Source: Enterobacteriaceae bacterium B14 (GTDB lineage: Bacteria; Pseudomonadota; Gammaproteobacteria; Enterobacterales; Enterobacteriaceae). From it: 64,000 nucleotides of DNA. Made by a program: the position numbers and the translations under genes. The stretch is taken from assembly GCA_000307305.1 (NCBI GenBank), contig DF158885.1, positions 185,585-249,584 on the forward strand. Direction: 5' to 3'. The notes under the pieces are model-generated. The model did not search any database and was not told the DNA's origin. It saw only the letters and a program-made list of their open reading frames with translations. Position 1 is the stretch's first letter; the number at the start of each line of letters is the position of its first letter. Positions 25,210 to 34,490 of the stretch are shown here, one piece after another.

Positions 25210-25935
25210 GGTTTATCCTATAGAACTCAAATTCATTAGGCTCTGCTTTCTTCATTTTCGTTAAATAACGAAGCTCTATTCAGAGAGAAATTTATTTTAA
25301 ATGCAGGTGACCAATAATTTAAGTATCTGGCGAGTGCAAATGGTAATAAGAATGAATATTATCTTAATATAGCAGCATCGCTCACTTAACATTCCATTAT
25401 CTATTCATATTAAGATATAACTGCATTTATTCTCATCTATCCCTATCCATCACTTCCTATTTATGAATAAGACATCGCGATAAATGAGCGTTGAGTATAC
25501 TCATCCGACTCAGTTTGTAAGTGTTTAATTGAATATTAAAATATAAATCTTTATTTATCATAAACATGGATGGATATTATTAAAGTTTTATAGAAACTAA
25601 TAATTGATTAATAAGGGGTTGCCCCTTGCGTAATAAGCACGCAAAAGGTCTAATTCACTCCCCGCGATGAGAGAGTGTGTGAGGGAGCGAATAAGTTCTT
25701 ATCGGCTCACTAACTTAAAGCGACACAATATTTATATAATTAAATTTTTTTTGTTATTTAACGTTTATGAGAATCTTTTAAGAGATTAGCTAGCGTTAGA
25801 TAACTATTATCATAACGGTGGTTAAATATAGAGTATGGTCATGTTAAAAATAAAAACCATTTTAACATTAGATTTACTCTGTAATATAAATATAACGACT
25901 GATAGGCAAAATGGATGCATATTCATTTGGATTAA
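25210..25935. promoter_or_regulatory. Divergent regulatory gap between lafK and fliM
   Basis: About 730 AT-rich bases without a convincing gene, holding the promoters of both flagellar arms. I see a palindrome AAGGGG-TTG-CCCCTT (25613-25627), then TTGCGT (25626-25631)/ACGCAA (25639-25644), and CTCCC (25657-25661)/GGGAG (25683-25687). A start near 25640 would give fliM a ~300-base leader. No perfect promoter can be chosen by eye. Confidence 0.5.
25614..25630 (+). promoter_or_regulatory. Candidate sigma-54 promoter for the fliM operon
   Basis: GG at 25616-25617 and TTGC at 25626-25629 have the GG-N10-GC spacing required of -24/-12 elements. The -24 box (AGGGGTT) is a poor match to TTGGCAC, and the site overlaps a palindrome. 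Support comes mainly from the neighbouring lafK. Confidence 0.3.
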
Positions 25936-25938
25936 GTG

Positions 25939-26817
25939 ATGCAGACAAAAAGAAGCAAAATCAGAATTCACCAGGGAAGTAATTTGTCTGGCATAATGAA
26001 GCTGGAAGTGAATAAATTAGGTCGCCCTTATCATAAAGTGCCTAAGGTATTTAACGATCACTTCGATATTCTTGATGCAAAGATAAGTATTTATTTCCTT
26101 AAAAAATATAGGGTCAATGTTGCTTTGCAAGATTTGACCTTTCAGATGGATCACGTACAAAAGTACGCACAGTTATTTTCAACCCAGTTTGGTAATGTTG
26201 CTTTTGATATTGATAGAACTCTGCTTCTAAATATTCTTAATGACTATTATGGGTTAAGCAAAGAACATATCCAACCTGATGAAAATAAAGATACGCCGGT
26301 AACAAAAACAGAAGAAAGATTAAAGGCTAAGCTGGGTAGTGAATTAACCAGCCGAGTGCTATGCCAAGAGATATTTAAAGAAGAGTTGGAAATAAAACCT
26401 GATTACTCTTCTGTGGTTAATCACTGGTCCTACCGATTGACCTTCTCTTTAGAAGGCTATGACGGCGGTAACTTTTATCTTTTTCTCGATGGTTACCACG
26501 TTGATAAATTGCTGGCGGCGCTGAGACATCCTGCTGAAGATGAGCTAAGAAATACGGATGTTGTTTCTCCCCAGCCTTTAGACACCATGATCGGTGCTCT
26601 GCCTATCAAGCTTACGGGCAGGCTAGCATCGCTCAATATGACCGTCGCTCAGTTAATGCAGCTCCAGCCTGGCGAAGTATTGCCAATTTCTATGCCGGAT
26701 CGCTGCCCTTTATTAATCGGGCAACAGCAGCTCTTCACCGCCGTGATTGCTGAAGAACGCGGAAAACTTTTCTTTTCCGAGTTCAACGACAAAACCAACG
26801 AGATGAACCATGACTGA
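25939..26817 (+). CDS. fliM: Flagellar motor switch protein FliM, lateral type
   Basis: A 292-residue C-ring protein, divergent but placed before fliN. The C-terminal part is a SPOA-like domain (LPIKLTGRLASLNMTVAQLM, LQPGEVLPI) that continues into FliN as in all switch operons. It is shorter than canonical FliM (~330), and the usual CheY-binding N-terminus (LSQ.EIDALL) is not seen, so this motor may not respond to the standard chemotaxis signal. Start: ATG 25939 (a GTG precedes at 25936); the frame is closed by TAA just upstream. A 24-codon frame starting at 25911 overlaps it and could be a true N-terminus if one base is extra. Equivalent to lfiM. Confidence 0.8.
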   Translation: MQTKRSKIRIHQGSNLSGIMKLEVNKLGRPYHKVPKVFNDHFDILDAKISIYFLKKYRVNVALQDLTFQMDHVQKYAQLFSTQFGNVAFDIDRTLLLNILNDYYGLSKEHIQPDENKDTPVTKTEERLKAKLGSELTSRVLCQEIFKEELEIKPDYSSVVNHWSYRLTFSLEGYDGGNFYLFLDGYHVDKLLAALRHPAEDELRNTDVVSPQPLDTMIGALPIKLTGRLASLNMTVAQLMQLQPGEVLPISMPDRCPLLIGQQQLFTAVIAEERGKLFFSEFNDKTNEMNHD

Positions 26818-27217
26818 TAACTACGACGACATTGACAGCAATGACATGAGCAACAAATTCGACTTCGATTTTAATCTTGCTGATGAAACTCAAGCCGAAA
26901 GTGATGATGCCGCTGTACCTGAACCTAACGCTGCTGATCGTGCGCAGGCATATGAAAAGAAACGCAAGATGTCACTGTTTAGCCGTATTCCTGTTCAGTT
27001 AACGCTGGAAGTTGCCTCTGTTGAGATTTCACTTTCTGAACTGATGTCAGTGAATAATGACTCCATCATTGAGCTGGATAAGCTGGCGGGTGAGCCATTG
27101 GATATTAAAGTGAACGGTATTTTGTTCGGAAAAGCCGAGGTGGTTGTTCTTAACGATAAATACGGGCTTAGAATTATTGAGTTTAATAACAAAGAGTTGG
27201 GTGAGCTAGCGTTATGA
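26810..27217 (+). CDS. fliN: Flagellar motor switch protein FliN, lateral type
   Basis: A 135-residue protein of the lower C ring. The acidic N-terminal ~60 residues (Asp/Glu-rich) are followed by a SPOA domain: SRIPVQLTLEVASVEISLSE, then IIELDKLAGEPLDIKVNG and GKAEVVVLNDKYGLRI. Overlaps fliM by 8 bases and fliP by 4 (ATGA). Equivalent to lfiN. Confidence 0.93.
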   Translation: MTDNYDDIDSNDMSNKFDFDFNLADETQAESDDAAVPEPNAADRAQAYEKKRKMSLFSRIPVQLTLEVASVEISLSELMSVNNDSIIELDKLAGEPLDIKVNGILFGKAEVVVLNDKYGLRIIEFNNKELGELAL

Positions 27218-28017
27218 TTCGCTCGATTAGCGCCTCCTTCGGAGGCTTTTTTATCCCCGCGATTCCTGTCTCTGTCCGGCGGTTTTTACCTGCTCTGCTT
27301 CTGCTTGCTGGCGTATTGTTCACGCCGCAGGTTTTGGCGGCAGATAATGGGCTGACGTTGTTTAGTACTGCGACGACGGAAGGTGGGCAAGATTACAACA
27401 TCAAGATTGAGATTTTGATCTTGATGACCATGCTCGGGCTGATTCCGATCATGGTATTGATGATGACTTGTTTCACCCGCTTTATCATTGTGCTGGCAGT
27501 TCTACGCCAAGCCATTGGCTTGCAACAAAGCCCACCAAACAAGATTTTAACCGGTATCGCCTTGGCACTGACGATGTTAGTGATGCGGCCGGTATGGACG
27601 GATATCTACGCGAATGCCGTAGAACCTTATCAGAACGAAGAGATTACGTTGAAGCAGGCGATAGACAAAGGCAAGGCACCACTGAAGAAGTACATGCTGG
27701 CCCAAACTAACACGGCGGCGATGGACCAGATTATGGCGATTGCTAAAGTGGAAGGTGACCCCGCTGCGCAAGACCTCTCTATCGTGATCCCCGCTTATGT
27801 CCTGAGCGAGTTGAAAACGGCGTTCCAGATCGGTTTTATGATTTACATCCCGTTTCTGGTCATTGACCTGATTGTATCCAGTGTATTGATGGCGATGGGG
27901 ATGATGATGTTGTCACCGCTGATCGTTTCACTACCGTTTAAATTGATGCTCTTTGTGCTTTGCGACGGTTGGTCGCTGATTGTGGGTACGTTAGCATCCA
28001 GCGTGCAAGGATTATAG
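27214..28017 (+). CDS. fliP: Flagellar export gate protein FliP, lateral type
   Basis: A 267-residue protein forming the FliP5Q4R1 export-gate core. N-terminal cleavable signal (FLPALLLLAGVLFTPQVLA), then the family block ILILMTMLGLIPIMVLMMTC and RFIIVLAVLRQAIGLQQSPP. Conserved C-terminal part: PAYVLSELKTAFQIGFMIYI and MGMMMLSP. Starts with the fliN stop (ATGA overlap). Equivalent to lfiP. Confidence 0.95.
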   Translation: MIRSISASFGGFFIPAIPVSVRRFLPALLLLAGVLFTPQVLAADNGLTLFSTATTEGGQDYNIKIEILILMTMLGLIPIMVLMMTCFTRFIIVLAVLRQAIGLQQSPPNKILTGIALALTMLVMRPVWTDIYANAVEPYQNEEITLKQAIDKGKAPLKKYMLAQTNTAAMDQIMAIAKVEGDPAAQDLSIVIPAYVLSELKTAFQIGFMIYIPFLVIDLIVSSVLMAMGMMMLSPLIVSLPFKLMLFVLCDGWSLIVGTLASSVQGL

Positions 28018-28021
28018 CAAG

Positions 28022-28294
28022 ATGATGACCATCGATTTAGCCTCAGATATCGTCTCCAGCGGCGTTAAGCTGGTATTGATCGTCTCACTGGTTGGGTTGA
28101 TTCCCAGCCTGTTGGTTGGGCTGTGCGTCAGTATCTTTCAGGCTACCACTCAAATTAATGAACAGACGTTGAGCTTTCTGCCACGTTTGGCAACCACACT
28201 GCTGGTGCTGATTTTTGCCGGTAAGTGGATGATTACTCAGTTGGTCGATTTTACGATTGGGATATTTCATCAGGCTGCGCAGTTGGTAGGCTAG
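28022..28294 (+). CDS. fliQ: Flagellar export gate protein FliQ, lateral type
   Basis: A 90-residue protein with two transmembrane helices (VLIVSLVGLIPSLLVGLCVS and ATTLLVLIFAGKWMI) around the conserved loop FQATTQINEQTLSFLP. Four bases after fliP and 3 before fliR. Equivalent to lfiQ. Confidence 0.94.
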   Translation: MMTIDLASDIVSSGVKLVLIVSLVGLIPSLLVGLCVSIFQATTQINEQTLSFLPRLATTLLVLIFAGKWMITQLVDFTIGIFHQAAQLVG

Positions 28295-28297
28295 CCT

Positions 28298-29080
28298 GTG
28301 GGCATTGATATTCAGACGTTGATCGCACCATTAATGGCGCTTTGGCTGCCTTTCTTTCGAATTGCGGCCTTTTTCCATTTTTGCCCGTTGTTCGATCAGA
28401 AAGCCTTTCCTCGTAAAATACGGATTGGTTTGTCACTGGCGCTGGCGGTATTGATGACGCCGATGCTGCCTCACAATATCGTGCTGAATGATCTGGTTTC
28501 GATACGTTCTCTGATTCTGATTACTGAGCAGATCATCTGGGGATTTGTCTTCGGGATGATGCTGCACTTGGTCTTTGTCGCCCTGCAAACGGCTGGCCAT
28601 ATTCTTTCGTTTAATATGGGCCTCGGCATGGCGATCATGAACGACCCCAGTAATGGCGCCTCTACGACGGTGATTTCTCAGTTGGTGTTTGTGTTATCTG
28701 CGCTGCTGTTTTTCACCATGGATGGGCACCTGCTGTTTGTCACTATTTTGTATAAAGGCTTTACTTACTGGCCAATTGGGCAGGCGATTAATGAGCCTTC
28801 CATACGCGCGCTGGTCTTTAGTCTGGGGTGGACTATCTCTTCTGCCTTGCTGCTTGCCATTCCAACCGTTTTTATCATGATGATTGTGCAGGGTTCTTTT
28901 GGTTTGTTAAACCGTATTTCACCGACGCTGAATTTATACTCGCTGGGTTTCCCTATTAGTATGATGTTTGGCCTGTTCTGTTTGATGCTGTTGACGGCCA
29001 ACATTCCCGATCACTACTTGAAGCTGACCAACGAAATTCTGGCTCTGCTCGATACGCTCTGGGGGGAGAATGTCCAATAA
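28298..29080 (+). CDS. fliR: Flagellar export gate protein FliR, lateral type
   Basis: A 260-residue integral membrane protein, the single-copy gate subunit. Typical features: FFRIAAFFHFCPLFDQKAFP early, the conserved GHILSFNMGLGMAIMNDPS in the middle, and GSFGLLNRISPTLNLYSLGF near the end. GTG start, as the upstream fliQ stops 3 bases before; overlaps flhB by 11 bases. Equivalent to lfiR. Confidence 0.93.
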   Translation: MGIDIQTLIAPLMALWLPFFRIAAFFHFCPLFDQKAFPRKIRIGLSLALAVLMTPMLPHNIVLNDLVSIRSLILITEQIIWGFVFGMMLHLVFVALQTAGHILSFNMGLGMAIMNDPSNGASTTVISQLVFVLSALLFFTMDGHLLFVTILYKGFTYWPIGQAINEPSIRALVFSLGWTISSALLLAIPTVFIMMIVQGSFGLLNRISPTLNLYSLGFPISMMFGLFCLMLLTANIPDHYLKLTNEILALLDTLWGENVQ

Positions 29081-30206
29081 CAGCAGCGGAGATAAGAGCG
29101 AAAAACCTACCGCAGGGAAACTAAAAAAAGCACGAGATAAAGGGGAACTGGCTCGCTCAAAGGATATGACGATGGCGGCAGGGTTACTGACGTCATTTAT
29201 TACGATTAGCGCCTGCTTCCCATACTATAAATCATTGATAGAAGAGTCTTTTATTGCTGTTAGCATGATGTCTGGCAAGCTGAATGACATTGGTGCGATG
29301 CAGCAGTTTATGCTGCGTAATGTACTCATTATTCTAAAGATGATAGCGACATTGCTGCCTATTCCTGCGGCGGCGATTATCGCCTCTCTGATTCCTGGCG
29401 GTTGGATTTTTAACGGCAAGAAGCTGATGCCGGACTTTAAAAAGCTGAATCCGTTACAGGGTGTTAAGCGGATTTTTTCTGCCAGCCATGGAACCGATGT
29501 GTTGAAGATGATCGCCAAATGTCTGGTGATATTGGGGATGCTTTACTCGCTGATTCAATCCGAGCTAGCCTCCTTTATGTTTTTGCAAACCCAGTCACTA
29601 GGGCAATCGATCACTCACGGGCTTTCTCTGTATCACGGTGTATTGACCTATTTTATTTTTGTTATCGTCCTGTTTGCTGCCATTGATATCCCGCTGAGTA
29701 AGCATCTCTTTACTAAGAAAATGAAGATGACTAAGCAGGAAGTGAAGGAAGAGCATAAGAATAATGACGGTAACCCGCAGATTAAGGCGCGTATCCGCCA
29801 ACTACAGCAACAGTTTGCTATGGGGCAGATTAATACCACCGTACCGAATGCCGATGTGATTATTACTAACCCGACTCACTATGCTGTGGCATTGAAATAC
29901 GACCCAGATAAGGCTAAGGCGCCTTATATCATCGCGAAAGGCGTGGACGATGTCGCGCTCTACATTCGTGAAGTGGCCCGCAAGAATAATATTGAGATTG
30001 TGGAGTATCCACCGCTTGCGCGTGCCGTTTACCACACAACTCGCGTGAATCAGCAGATCCCCGCACAGCTTTTCCGTGCGATTGCCCACGTTCTTACTTA
30101 TGTCATTCAGATAAAAGCATGGCGTGCAGGACAGAACGAGAAACCGATATTGAATACGCAAATTCCGATCCCCAAAGAGGTGCTAGAAGCCAATGCCAAA
30201 CAGTAA
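29070..30206 (+). CDS. flhB: Flagellar export switch protein FlhB, lateral type
   Basis: A 378-residue protein controlling export substrate specificity. Starts with the FlhB signature SGDKSEKPTAGKLKKARDKG, has four hydrophobic segments and the cytoplasmic autocleavage motif Asn-Pro-Thr-His (IITNPTHYAVALKY) near residue 265. PPLARAVY follows. Cleavage between Asn and Pro is the usual switch from hook to filament export. Overlaps fliR by 11 and flhA by 14 bases. Equivalent to lfhB. Confidence 0.95.
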   Translation: MSNNSSGDKSEKPTAGKLKKARDKGELARSKDMTMAAGLLTSFITISACFPYYKSLIEESFIAVSMMSGKLNDIGAMQQFMLRNVLIILKMIATLLPIPAAAIIASLIPGGWIFNGKKLMPDFKKLNPLQGVKRIFSASHGTDVLKMIAKCLVILGMLYSLIQSELASFMFLQTQSLGQSITHGLSLYHGVLTYFIFVIVLFAAIDIPLSKHLFTKKMKMTKQEVKEEHKNNDGNPQIKARIRQLQQQFAMGQINTTVPNADVIITNPTHYAVALKYDPDKAKAPYIIAKGVDDVALYIREVARKNNIEIVEYPPLARAVYHTTRVNQQIPAQLFRAIAHVLTYVIQIKAWRAGQNEKPILNTQIPIPKEVLEANAKQ

Positions 30207-32289
30207 GTTTCGATATTTCACTGACATGCTGAGAAGAGGTCACGTAGGTGTGCCAATTCTGCTGTTAAGCGTGTTGGCAATGGTGATATTGCCACTCTCG
30301 CCTCTGGTGCTGGATATTCTCTTCACCTTTAACATTGTACTGGCCATCTTGGTCTTGTTGGTGAGTGTGAATAGCAAGCGCCCACTGGACTTTGCCATCT
30401 TCCCGACCATTTTGCTGATTACGACACTGATGCGCCTGACATTGAACGTGGCTTCAACGCGGGTGGTTTTGCTCAATGGTCACGAAGGTATTGGCGCAGC
30501 GGGTAAGGTTATCGAGGCGTTCGGTCAGGTGGTGATCGGCGGTAACTTCGTGGTGGGTTTTGTGGTGTTCGTCATTTTGATGATCATCAACTTTGTGGTG
30601 GTAACTAAGGGTGCTGAGCGTATCTCTGAGGTTTCAGCCCGTTTTACCCTCGATGCATTGCCTGGTAAACAGATGGCGATCGACGCCGATCTAAATGCGG
30701 GGTTGATTAATCAAGAGCAGGCGCGTGTACGGCGTAAAGATGTTGCTAACGAGGCTGACTTCTACGGTGCAATGGACGGGGCATCGAAGTTTGTGCGCGG
30801 GGATGCGGTTGCGGGGATCATGATTCTGATCATTAACGTGATCGGTGGTATCTGTATCGGTATCTTCAAACATGACCTTCCTGCGGCTCAGGCATTCCAA
30901 CAGTATGTGTTGTTAACCATCGGTGATGGTCTCGTTGCTCAAATCCCTTCTCTGTTACTGGCGACCGCTGCCGCGATTATTGTGACGCGCGTTAGTGACG
31001 GTGGTGACATGACTGAGGATATTAAAACTCAGATGTTGGCATCACCATCGACGCTGTATACCGCGGCGTTTGTGATGTTTATCCTTGCGATTGTACCGGG
31101 GATGCCACATGCGGCCTTCTTAAGTTTTACGGCGTTACTGCTCTTTGTGGCGTGGCGGCAGGGAAAGGCGGTTGCCAAAGCAGAGCCTCAGCCAAATCTG
31201 GAAGCCATCTCTAGCGCACTGGAAGAAGACCCCACACAACATGTTAGTTGGGATACCATTCCGACCATTGAGCCTATTGGCCTGAATTTAGGCTACAAGC
31301 TGGTGACGTTAGTGGATAAAGGCAAGGGAAGCCCGTTAACTCAGCGAGTGAAAGGGGTAAGGCAGGTTATTTCGGAGACCAGTGGTATTTTGCTGCCGGA
31401 GATTCGAATTCGTGAGAACTTCCGCCTGAAACCGGCACAGTATGCCATTTACATTAATGGGGTAAAATCCGGCACTGGTGAAGTACATGCGGATAAGCTG
31501 ATGGCTATCCCTACGACCGAACTGTACGGTGAAATTGATGGGGTGCTCGATACCGATCCTGCTTATGGTATGGCGGTAACTTGGATTATGCCGGAGCAGA
31601 AAGCAAAGGCGCTGAACTTAGGCTATCAGGTTGTCGATTGTGCGAGTGTGGTGGCGACGCATGTTAATAAGGTGGCTCGCCAGCATCTTCCAGACTTGTT
31701 TAATTACGATGACATCACGCATTTGAACGAACGGCTTTCTAGCCTTGCGCCGAAGCTGATGGAGGATTTAAGCAATGCGCTTAATTTCAGCCAATTGCTG
31801 AGAATTTATCGCCAATTGCTGACAGAGCAAGTTTCTCTCAAAGATATCGTGACGATTGCGGCGACGCTCTTAGAGAGCTCTGCGGTGACCAAAGACCCTA
31901 TTTTGCTGACCTCCGATGTGCGATATGCCCTGCGAAACGCTATCGTGAATACGCTCAATCAGGAGAAGAAAGCGCTGTCGGTTTATACCATCGACAATGG
32001 GTTGGAGAATGTGCTGTTGGGCGCGTTGAATCAGGCTCAGCAGAGCAGCAAAGTGGCGCTGGATAGTTTCCCTGTCGACCCGAATATTCTCGGCCAGTTG
32101 CAAACCAATATGCCTGTCATTCAGGAGCAGCTTAAAGCAAACGGACATGCGCCTATTTTGCTGGTTACTCCACAGCTACGCCCGCTGCTTTCTCGTTATG
32201 CTCGCTTGTTCTCTGCGGGGTTACATGTGCTTTCGTACAATGAAGTACCTGATGATATCGAACTGAAGATTGTAGGGACGTTGGCGTAA
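30193..32289 (+). CDS. flhA: Flagellar export channel protein FlhA, lateral type
   Basis: A 698-residue protein forming the nonameric ring of the export gate. About eight membrane segments occupy residues 1-320. The FHIPEP signature RFTLDALPGKQMAIDADLN is near residue 155. The cytoplasmic half has GLNLGYKLVTLVDK, LLPEIRIREN, LMAIPTTELYGEIDG and a typical helical end. Last gene of the fliMNPQR-flhBA operon and followed by a terminator. Equivalent to lfhA. Confidence 0.95.
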   Translation: MPNSKFRYFTDMLRRGHVGVPILLLSVLAMVILPLSPLVLDILFTFNIVLAILVLLVSVNSKRPLDFAIFPTILLITTLMRLTLNVASTRVVLLNGHEGIGAAGKVIEAFGQVVIGGNFVVGFVVFVILMIINFVVVTKGAERISEVSARFTLDALPGKQMAIDADLNAGLINQEQARVRRKDVANEADFYGAMDGASKFVRGDAVAGIMILIINVIGGICIGIFKHDLPAAQAFQQYVLLTIGDGLVAQIPSLLLATAAAIIVTRVSDGGDMTEDIKTQMLASPSTLYTAAFVMFILAIVPGMPHAAFLSFTALLLFVAWRQGKAVAKAEPQPNLEAISSALEEDPTQHVSWDTIPTIEPIGLNLGYKLVTLVDKGKGSPLTQRVKGVRQVISETSGILLPEIRIRENFRLKPAQYAIYINGVKSGTGEVHADKLMAIPTTELYGEIDGVLDTDPAYGMAVTWIMPEQKAKALNLGYQVVDCASVVATHVNKVARQHLPDLFNYDDITHLNERLSSLAPKLMEDLSNALNFSQLLRIYRQLLTEQVSLKDIVTIAATLLESSAVTKDPILLTSDVRYALRNAIVNTLNQEKKALSVYTIDNGLENVLLGALNQAQQSSKVALDSFPVDPNILGQLQTNMPVIQEQLKANGHAPILLVTPQLRPLLSRYARLFSAGLHVLSYNEVPDDIELKIVGTLA

Positions 32290-32313
32290 TAAAAGCGCTG
32301 TACGCTATTTTGT

Positions 32314-32340
32314 AGCCCAGCCGATAGGTTGGGCTTTTTA
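32314..32340 (+). terminator. Terminator of the fliM-flhA operon
   Basis: AGCCCAGCC-GATA-GGTTGGGCT (32314-32335, nine pairs including one G-T) followed by five T, 25 bases behind the flhA stop. Confidence 0.9.
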
Positions 32341-32373
32341 GATAGGGGTGTACGCAGTGGTAATCCGTCCTGC

Positions 32374-33366
32374 TTAACGATCGATAAAATTAAGCTGCCA
32401 AGCTGAGATCGTTTTAGGGAGGACTTCTTGATTCTCTTTTTCGGTGGTGTAGTAGTGCATCACCGGTTTGTTGTCTGAGTTGATTTCGACTCGCGCCGCC
32501 CAGATTTTTCCTTCCAAGGTATACATGATAATGGCGGCTTTCTCATGGGCTTTGCCTTGTACCCATAACGAGAGGACGTTAGCACCAAGGTTATCCTCAT
32601 CGAGACCATAGATGTAGGCATTTGCTGTATCTACAAAGTTATTGTAGTCATCACCAACTAATAGCCTGAATTTTTTATCAATATCTTCACTGCGTAGTAG
32701 GCCGATAGAGATGAGAGTGGCTTTAGGCCGAGGGTCTTTATCTGCTTTTACGTATTTGCCATCGAGATAAACGCCTGTTGGCATATCTATACGGCAGCCT
32801 TTACTGGCGTTGCTATAAACCTGTAGTTCATTAGGGGCTACCGGAATGAGGAGCAGCTTGCAGTTGCTGGTATCACGAATGTTATCAATGATGCCCATCC
32901 CATAAACTTTATTGACGCTACCACTAAAGTTAGCTCGGTTAGCTCCTGCCCATGCTTCTGCGTTCATCAAGAAATCCCATTCGGAAAGACGAGATATTTG
33001 TAGCTTCCCTCCGCTGCCATTGACTGCGCTACTATTCCACCAAACACCGCGCCAGGGCGTTTCGGGCGAAACTCCAGAGATGTTGCTGATACCTTGTAGA
33101 TAAGCATTTTTGATGCAAGCGTCGTTATTACAGTTATCTCTCGCCAACTGCCATTCTTGCTGCATATGATAAATACGCTGAGGATCTTTCACCAAAACGG
33201 TTTGATAGATGAGATTTAATGTCTCGTCTAGCCACATCAATTCATCATTATTACAGATTGAATTTTCAACCAATGTTGTTGCGCGTGGGCAATCAATGGC
33301 GAAGGCAGAGAAGGAACATAGGCCTAGAATAATGGCCAGATAACCATTCAGCATTGCTTTTTTCAT
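32374..33366 (-). CDS. LprI-like (DUF1311-type) secreted protein
   Basis: A 330-residue exported protein. Signal peptide at residues 1-23 (LNGYLAIILGLCSFSAFA). The next ~70 residues have the LprI/DUF1311 cysteine pattern: DCPRATTLVENSICNNDELM, LDETLNLIYQ, then EWQLARDNCNNDACIKNAY. The remaining ~230 residues are a domain I do not recognise, with further Cys that may pair in the periplasm. LprI of Mycobacterium inhibits lysozyme, but most enterobacterial members are of unknown role. Stands alone, convergent with flhA; a second LprI-like protein is at 39831. The 356-base gap upstream holds its promoter and the terminator of the DcrB-like gene. Confidence 0.75.
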   Translation of the reverse strand: MKKAMLNGYLAIILGLCSFSAFAIDCPRATTLVENSICNNDELMWLDETLNLIYQTVLVKDPQRIYHMQQEWQLARDNCNNDACIKNAYLQGISNISGVSPETPWRGVWWNSSAVNGSGGKLQISRLSEWDFLMNAEAWAGANRANFSGSVNKVYGMGIIDNIRDTSNCKLLLIPVAPNELQVYSNASKGCRIDMPTGVYLDGKYVKADKDPRPKATLISIGLLRSEDIDKKFRLLVGDDYNNFVDTANAYIYGLDEDNLGANVLSLWVQGKAHEKAAIIMYTLEGKIWAARVEINSDNKPVMHYYTTEKENQEVLPKTISAWQLNFIDR

Positions 33367-33606
33367 CTATTTTCCGCTGTATTTATCACCATCGGAAGGT
33401 GCGCTTCCGTTTAAATACAGTATATCCGACATGAAGCGTGGCTCATATATGAGATGACATGCTAGGACTATATTATTTATATCGATGCCCTGCTGCGATT
33501 AAAAATAACAGGGGGAAATGATAACGAATAGTTATTTTTTATGAGTGGATTTTAACCAGGAAAATTAACGCTAATATTTATAACCATAATATGAAGTTAT
33601 AAATAA

Positions 33607-33640
33607 AAAGCGCCCGCAGGGGCGCTTTGATATTTTTTTC
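33607..33640 (-). terminator. Terminator of the DcrB-like gene
   Basis: Nine-pair stem (33607-33615 with 33620-33628, loop GCAG). On the minus strand it continues TTTTTATTTAT; on the plus strand a T-run at 33632-33639 also follows, so it may work both ways. Confidence 0.75.
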
Positions 33641-33722
33641 AACACTATTTTGCACATCTTTCTTATGGAAGGGGAATGCTATTGGGTATTAATTAACCCG
33701 TTGCATTCATGTGCAATGCTAA

Positions 33723-34331
33723 TTACTTAACATTTACGCTAGACAGAATGTCATCAATAGATTTTTGGAATGCTGCTTCTTCGCTAACTGGTGCAGTGAA
33801 TTGCAGGGTCAGTTGCTTGTTGCCAACAATGCCTAGAGCAGTATAAGAGTATACTTGCTGACCAGATGCAGTCATTTTAACTGTCATCTGTTCCATGTCT
33901 AGGTTACCTGCTTTGATAGATTCTTGCTTAACAACATTCAGGTTAGTATCTTGCATTTTTAACGCAGTTTGAGTTTCTGTTAGCATCTCTTTCAGCTTGT
34001 CTTGTGTGCCTGTAGCAGGAGTAGAGATAATCAGCAGAGTGTGCTGTTTAGCCATATCTGCGTATATCTTGAGCGCATCAGAAGCACCAGCTTGTTCTGT
34101 ATATGACTCAGGAACCTGTAGGGTTACTTTGCCATCGGCAGCAACAACTTCTTTGCCTTTAAAAGCGCTAGCCGCTGGTGCAGTTGGTGCAGCAGCTGGG
34201 GTGCTTGTTTCAGTAGTCGTGGTTGCCTGAGGCGCTGGCGCACTCTCTTCAGCTTTTTTATCTGCGCTATCACACGCAACTAAGCCAGTTAAAGAAGCTG
34301 CGATCAGAAAAATTTTAAAAGACTTAACCAT
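33723..34331 (-). CDS. DcrB-family outer/inner-membrane lipoprotein
   Basis: A 202-residue lipoprotein. Residues 1-20 are a type II signal ending in the lipobox Leu-Val-Ala-Cys, followed by an Ala/Pro/Thr-rich linker (~45 residues). A domain resembling E. coli DcrB follows: GKVTLQVPESYTEQAG, IYADMAKQHTLLIIS, NLDMEQMTVKMTASGQQVYS and LGIVGNKQLTLQFTAP. DcrB was found by its need for phage C1 adsorption and helps maturation of lipoproteins. ATG at 34331 preferred: it has AAGGG nine bases upstream, whereas the ATG at 34340 abuts that site. Not in the E. coli dcrB context, so possibly a paralogue. Confidence 0.7.
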   Translation of the reverse strand: MVKSFKIFLIAASLTGLVACDSADKKAEESAPAPQATTTTETSTPAAAPTAPAASAFKGKEVVAADGKVTLQVPESYTEQAGASDALKIYADMAKQHTLLIISTPATGTQDKLKEMLTETQTALKMQDTNLNVVKQESIKAGNLDMEQMTVKMTASGQQVYSYTALGIVGNKQLTLQFTAPVSEEAAFQKSIDDILSSVNVK

Positions 34332-34490
34332 GTTCAACATCCCTTGTATTTAGATTCAAATCGAGGCGTAAAAATACGACATAACACGGAAGATGTAAAA
34401 TAGAACTATTGAATACGAAAGTTAAATTTCAGGCCTGCTACTCTTTGTTAAAAAATAAAGGTTTCAAGGTGATAATTTATATATAGCAAA

